A DNA stretch of 35,135 bases from Chitinophagaceae bacterium. GTDB taxonomy: Bacteria > Bacteroidota > Bacteroidia > Chitinophagales > Chitinophagaceae. The notes below the pieces were generated by a model. It did no database searches. It worked only from the letters and a program-made list of their open reading frames with translations, and was not told the DNA's origin. Positions within the stretch are counted from its first letter, which is position 1, and the number at the start of each line of letters is the position of its first letter. Where the stretch lies: contig JANYEB010000028.1 in NCBI GenBank assembly GCA_025363355.1, positions 1-35,135 on the forward strand, given 5' to 3'. Made by a program: the position numbers and the translations under genes. Of this stretch, positions 33,016-35,135 are shown piece after piece.

Positions 33016-33111
33016 ATGCTTTATATATCATCTAAATTGACAATTTGTTTTAGTGAAATAATATTAATTACTATTTTAAATATTAATTACTATTTTGCTT
33101 ATTTTATATAA
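33016..33111 (+). CDS. Possible 31-residue membrane peptide
   Basis: MLYISSKLTICFSEIILITI and so on: almost entirely hydrophobic, one transmembrane helix. The ATG is placed just after a consensus promoter. The DNA is very AT-rich and carries a direct repeat (ATTAATTACTATTTT twice), so chance is a serious alternative. Confidence 0.3.
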   Translation: MLYISSKLTICFSEIILITILNINYYFAYFI

Positions 33112-33518
33112 ACATTATAATATGTAATATATTACTACTTATCTTCTATCTATATCAACATACGATCTAATCTAACATACAAGCAACAAGGCTTTACTAT
33201 AATACCCTTAATTTGTTTTGTATTTCAACTCGTGATATAACTAGATCTGTGATTGATTATCGCTATGCACTCCGTGCAATGTAAATACTCAATCAATAAT
33301 AATAAGTATAATCAATATATAATAATATAATATATTTCTTTCTATATATATATATAAAAGTATTAGTAATTTCTTCTCTTATAAGAAATAAAAATATTCT
33401 TGCTGAAAATGCGGGCGGAAATTTTTATCTTTCCTTGAGACTGGTCGAAATATTTAAAAATAGTAATTAATTGACACACTAGAACAATATACCTCAAAAA
33501 GCTTTTTTATAACATTTC
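33112..33518. other. Non-coding stretch with hairpins, possible long leader
   Basis: ATTGATT (from about 33252) can pair with AATCAAT near 33291 around an inner GCAC-TCC-GTGC stem. A second hairpin, TTTCTT...AAGAAA, lies near 33371-33390. ATAAAAAT and ATTTTTAT around 33387-33430 flank a GC-rich AATGCGGGCGG. TTGACA at 33471 has no matching -10 box. No protein-like frame. Confidence 0.5.
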
Positions 33519-33534
33519 AAACATTATCACATGA
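33519..33534 (+). repeat. Shared 16-bp start leader, copy 1
   Basis: AAACATTATCACATGA covers the start codon at 33531. The identical sequence covers the start codon at 34998. The two proteins are unrelated after the start. Confidence 0.75.
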
Positions 33535-33830
33535 TCTACAAATTTTTAAATAGGAATTTATTTATTAATATAAATCAGCTTACCAATTCTAGAGATGGAA
33601 ATCCTAGATTCAAAGTTACGGCTTACAATGCTCCAATTGACAATAATGGTGACACATTTTTTTTACTTGCCGATCATAAAAAACTTTGCAATATTTTTGA
33701 TCAAGTTTTCAAAACTAAACTTTGTGGTGATGGTTTTATATTTATTTCAAATTCATATAGTCTTGTTCCAGTAATGATTACTATAGAAGATGTTTTAGTA
33801 AAAATGGCAAATGTAACAATAACTTTTTAA
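33531..33830 (+). CDS. Small unknown protein
   Basis: 99 residues, MIYKFLNRNLFININQL. Beta-rich with GDTFFLLADHKKLCNIF. The 36-residue product at 34190 has a faintly similar segment (DGKHFVADQTKLF), perhaps distant paralogy. No family recognised. The start shares its leader with the gene at 34998. Confidence 0.5.
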   Translation: MIYKFLNRNLFININQLTNSRDGNPRFKVTAYNAPIDNNGDTFFLLADHKKLCNIFDQVFKTKLCGDGFIFISNSYSLVPVMITIEDVLVKMANVTITF

Positions 33831-33866
33831 ACCTTTAAATTTATAATTATTATCTAAAATATTCTT

Positions 33867-34073
33867 ATGCACTTTATTATTATATTTGTTGTTATTGGCG
33901 GTTTTTTCGCACCAACTACTTTTTCAACCTCCTCAATACCTAGTACGCCCGTTATCAATCATTGTGACTGGGAACTGGATACAGACTTTGTTGTTCGCGA
34001 ATACTGCGATATTCCAACCTCTACCGTCCAAGCCACGGACGAAGGACAAACTCCAAACTTTGACAGAATATAA
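33867..34073 (+). CDS. Small exported protein with signal peptide
   Basis: 68 residues. MHFIIIFVVIGGFFAPTTFS is a typical signal sequence: a hydrophobic core followed by small residues. The mature part is short, with two cysteines (NHCDWELD and REYCDIP) that may form a disulfide. Base composition is GC-richer than the neighbours in the second half. It might act at the cell envelope, for example in lysis or superinfection exclusion, but nothing proves this. Confidence 0.5.
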   Translation: MHFIIIFVVIGGFFAPTTFSTSSIPSTPVINHCDWELDTDFVVREYCDIPTSTVQATDEGQTPNFDRI

Positions 34074-34085
34074 AAAATTAAATTT

Positions 34086-34178
34086 ATGCTCAACACAAAA
34101 ACAAAAAAACTTACAGCTGAACAAGAAATACAGTTACTTATTAATGATCTGCTATTTGCAGATACGGATACTTTTTAA
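34086..34178 (+). CDS. 30-residue small ORF
   Basis: MLNTKTKKLTAEQEIQLLIN and LLFADTDTF form one amphipathic helix. The ATG is 12 bases after the previous stop, spacing like the neighbours. Too short to recognise a family. Confidence 0.4.
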   Translation: MLNTKTKKLTAEQEIQLLINDLLFADTDTF

Positions 34179-34189
34179 ACGATTATTTT

Positions 34190-34300
34190 ATGCGACTAAA
34201 ATATACACAGGTACAAAGAATCGAAGTAATAAACGGTATTGTCTACTATATAACAATTGACGGCAAACATTTTGTTGCCGATCAAACTAAACTTTTTTAA
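34190..34300 (+). CDS. 36-residue small ORF
   Basis: MRLKYTQVQRIEVINGIVYY then ITIDGKHFVADQTKLF: a beta-hairpin-like small protein. It ends one base before the next ATG (TAATATG), typical of gene junctions here. Confidence 0.45.
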   Translation: MRLKYTQVQRIEVINGIVYYITIDGKHFVADQTKLF

Positions 34301-34301
34301 T

Positions 34302-34550
34302 ATGTCTATAGAAAAAATTAAAATTCAATATTTAAAATATTTAAATATGTCTGGATCAAAAGAAAATCAAGAAAGTTTTTTAAAATTTTCTTTAAATATG
34401 CTTGAAGAAAAAATAAATGTATTAGAAAATATTCATGAAACTCAAAGCACTTTGTATAGTGACGAATTTAAAGAACAAGCAATAGTTGAAAAAAACAAAC
34501 TTTGTCTTGAGTCAAGTGTAGTAAACAATTTATTAAAAGAATTATTTTAA
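34302..34550 (+). CDS. Small helical protein, unknown
   Basis: 82 residues from ATG 34302 (MSIEKIKIQYLKYLN); the frame is open to 34257 but that part overlaps the preceding small gene. Charged helices with LNMLEEKINVLENIHETQ. No family recognised. Confidence 0.5.
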   Translation: MSIEKIKIQYLKYLNMSGSKENQESFLKFSLNMLEEKINVLENIHETQSTLYSDEFKEQAIVEKNKLCLESSVVNNLLKELF

Positions 34551-34561
34551 AAATTATCATT

Positions 34562-34840
34562 ATGGAATACATTACAGAAGCAAAAGCCACAACAAAATCC
34601 TATTTCAAAAGTGATTATATCACAAATGATAACATTAACGATCTTTTAGATCAGTTTCTTTCCACATTAGAGGGCAAGCCTGAAATCAAAATTATAAAAT
34701 TATATAAAATTGTACAAGTTACCGGTAATGATTATATTGACTCTTGTAGAATTGCTGAAGAGTTTTTCAATTTTTGTATAAGAAAAGAAAGACAAAGACT
34801 TTTTAAAAAATTTTTCAGCGAAAACCAACTATACAAATAA
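34562..34840 (+). CDS. Small helical protein, unknown
   Basis: 92 residues, MEYITEAKATTKSYFKS. Helical, with KIIKLYKIVQVTGNDYI and a basic C-terminus (IRKERQRLFKKFF). No family recognised. It is followed by a 157-bp regulatory gap. Confidence 0.5.
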   Translation: MEYITEAKATTKSYFKSDYITNDNINDLLDQFLSTLEGKPEIKIIKLYKIVQVTGNDYIDSCRIAEEFFNFCIRKERQRLFKKFFSENQLYK

Positions 34841-34907
34841 TTTTATTACTAGATTATTTGTCAAATATATTTATATATTTTATATAAAATACAAAACGAA
34901 GTGTTTT

Positions 34908-34968
34908 GGTTATATATATAACTTAAAATAGTATATCACTTGACAAATAATCTAAAGTATATTATAAT
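34908..34968 (+). promoter_or_regulatory. Consensus promoter module, copy 2
   Basis: TTGACA (34940-34945), 17 bp, perfect TATAAT (34963-34968), with GGTTATATATATAA (34908-34921) 32 bases upstream of the -35. TTGACAAATAATCTA at 34940-34954 is repeated inverted at 34850-34864. A hairpin CAAAAC-GAAGT-GTTTTG lies at 34892-34908. The inverted repeat may be an operator pair. Confidence 0.85.
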
Positions 34969-34985
34969 AAAGTAATGATATTTTT

Positions 34986-35001
34986 AAACATTATCACATG
35001 A
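34986..35001 (+). repeat. Shared 16-bp start leader, copy 2
   Basis: AAACATTATCACATGA at the start codon 34998, identical to 33519-33534. Confidence 0.75.
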
Positions 35002-35135
35002 CCAAAAATACTTTTCAAATGGGAGCATCTCTTGGATCTCTTGCACTATTACTATTAGCAGGATATATGCTATATTTAGGATTTTCTAACTTTGGTATAG
35101 GTGTTTATATGATTGGTTTTTTGACTCTATTTATA
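34998..35135 (+). CDS. Membrane protein, truncated by the window end
   Basis: MTKNTFQMGASLGSLALLLL and the following AGYMLYLGFSNFGIGVYMIG give one clear transmembrane helix and the start of a second. Transcription starts about 24 bases before the ATG from a perfect consensus promoter, so it should be strongly expressed. The C-terminus is outside the window. Function unknown; possible envelope, holin-like or exclusion protein. Confidence 0.55.
   Translation, partial: MTKNTFQMGASLGSLALLLLAGYMLYLGFSNFGIGVYMIGFLTLFI

Noticed and set aside
32018-33518. tRNA or tmRNA in the non-coding island
   Set aside because: No T-arm of the GGTTCGAATCC type and no cloverleaf could be assembled by eye; a covariance search would be needed to exclude it.
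33886-34260. 124-codon frame overlapping small genes
   Set aside because: It overlaps the signal-peptide gene and two small genes that have starts and spacing like the neighbours; the product has no protein-like pattern.

Overview
The window is about 35 kb of a very AT-rich genome that reads as a tailed double-stranded DNA phage (or prophage). The anchors are a large terminase, a portal-like protein immediately downstream of it, a run of structural and fibre genes, and a replication module made of an initiator, a DnaB-type helicase and a primase. The host is not identifiable. Start codons have no Shine-Dalgarno sequence; leaders are short A/T runs, as in Bacteroidota and some Patescibacteria. 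Yet several promoters are near-perfect sigma70 boxes (TTGACA, 17 bp, TATAAT or TATACT), which is not the Bacteroidota pattern. Stops are nearly all TAA and the standard bacterial code fits.

Layout. Positions 151-20050 (minus strand) form the late arm, transcribed leftward. It starts with small unknown genes, a 24-bp minisatellite gene, a GroES-like candidate and a RuvC-like resolvase. These are followed by GroEL, terminase, portal, a scaffold-like protein, a probable major capsid protein, connector-like small proteins and fibre proteins. A promoter and terminator pair at 9810-9881 separates head-packaging genes from virion genes. A second terminator at 4193-4220 lies before the fibre genes. 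The last fibre gene is split by a frameshift inside a fibronectin-like domain.

Positions 20056-20460 are the divergent control region. It has a strong rightward promoter, a short structured RNA ending in an intrinsic terminator, and a perfect 16-bp palindrome. Positions 20464-24533 (plus strand) hold the replication operon: an initiator with in-gene 21-bp repeats that could be iterons, a helicase, a zinc-ribbon protein and an AEP-like primase. A convergent pair on the minus strand follows (HExxH protein and RecB/Cas4-like nuclease), then a TrpR-like regulator and a coiled-coil protein.

Positions 27130-28842 are an IS200/IS605 insertion with an intact TnpB, its own consensus promoter, and a TnpA that is frameshifted just before its catalytic tyrosine helix. 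Positions 28869-31703 are a run of small unknown plus-strand genes. Positions 31704-33530 are mostly non-coding and contain a decayed small gene, tandem repeats, hairpins and a consensus promoter. From 33531 to the end are more tiny genes, a second copy of the same promoter module and a truncated membrane-protein gene.

The most interesting points are the phage chaperonin with a possible divergent co-chaperonin partner, the promoter-RNA-terminator unit in the divergent control region, the split fibre gene, and the TnpB retained beside a dead TnpA.
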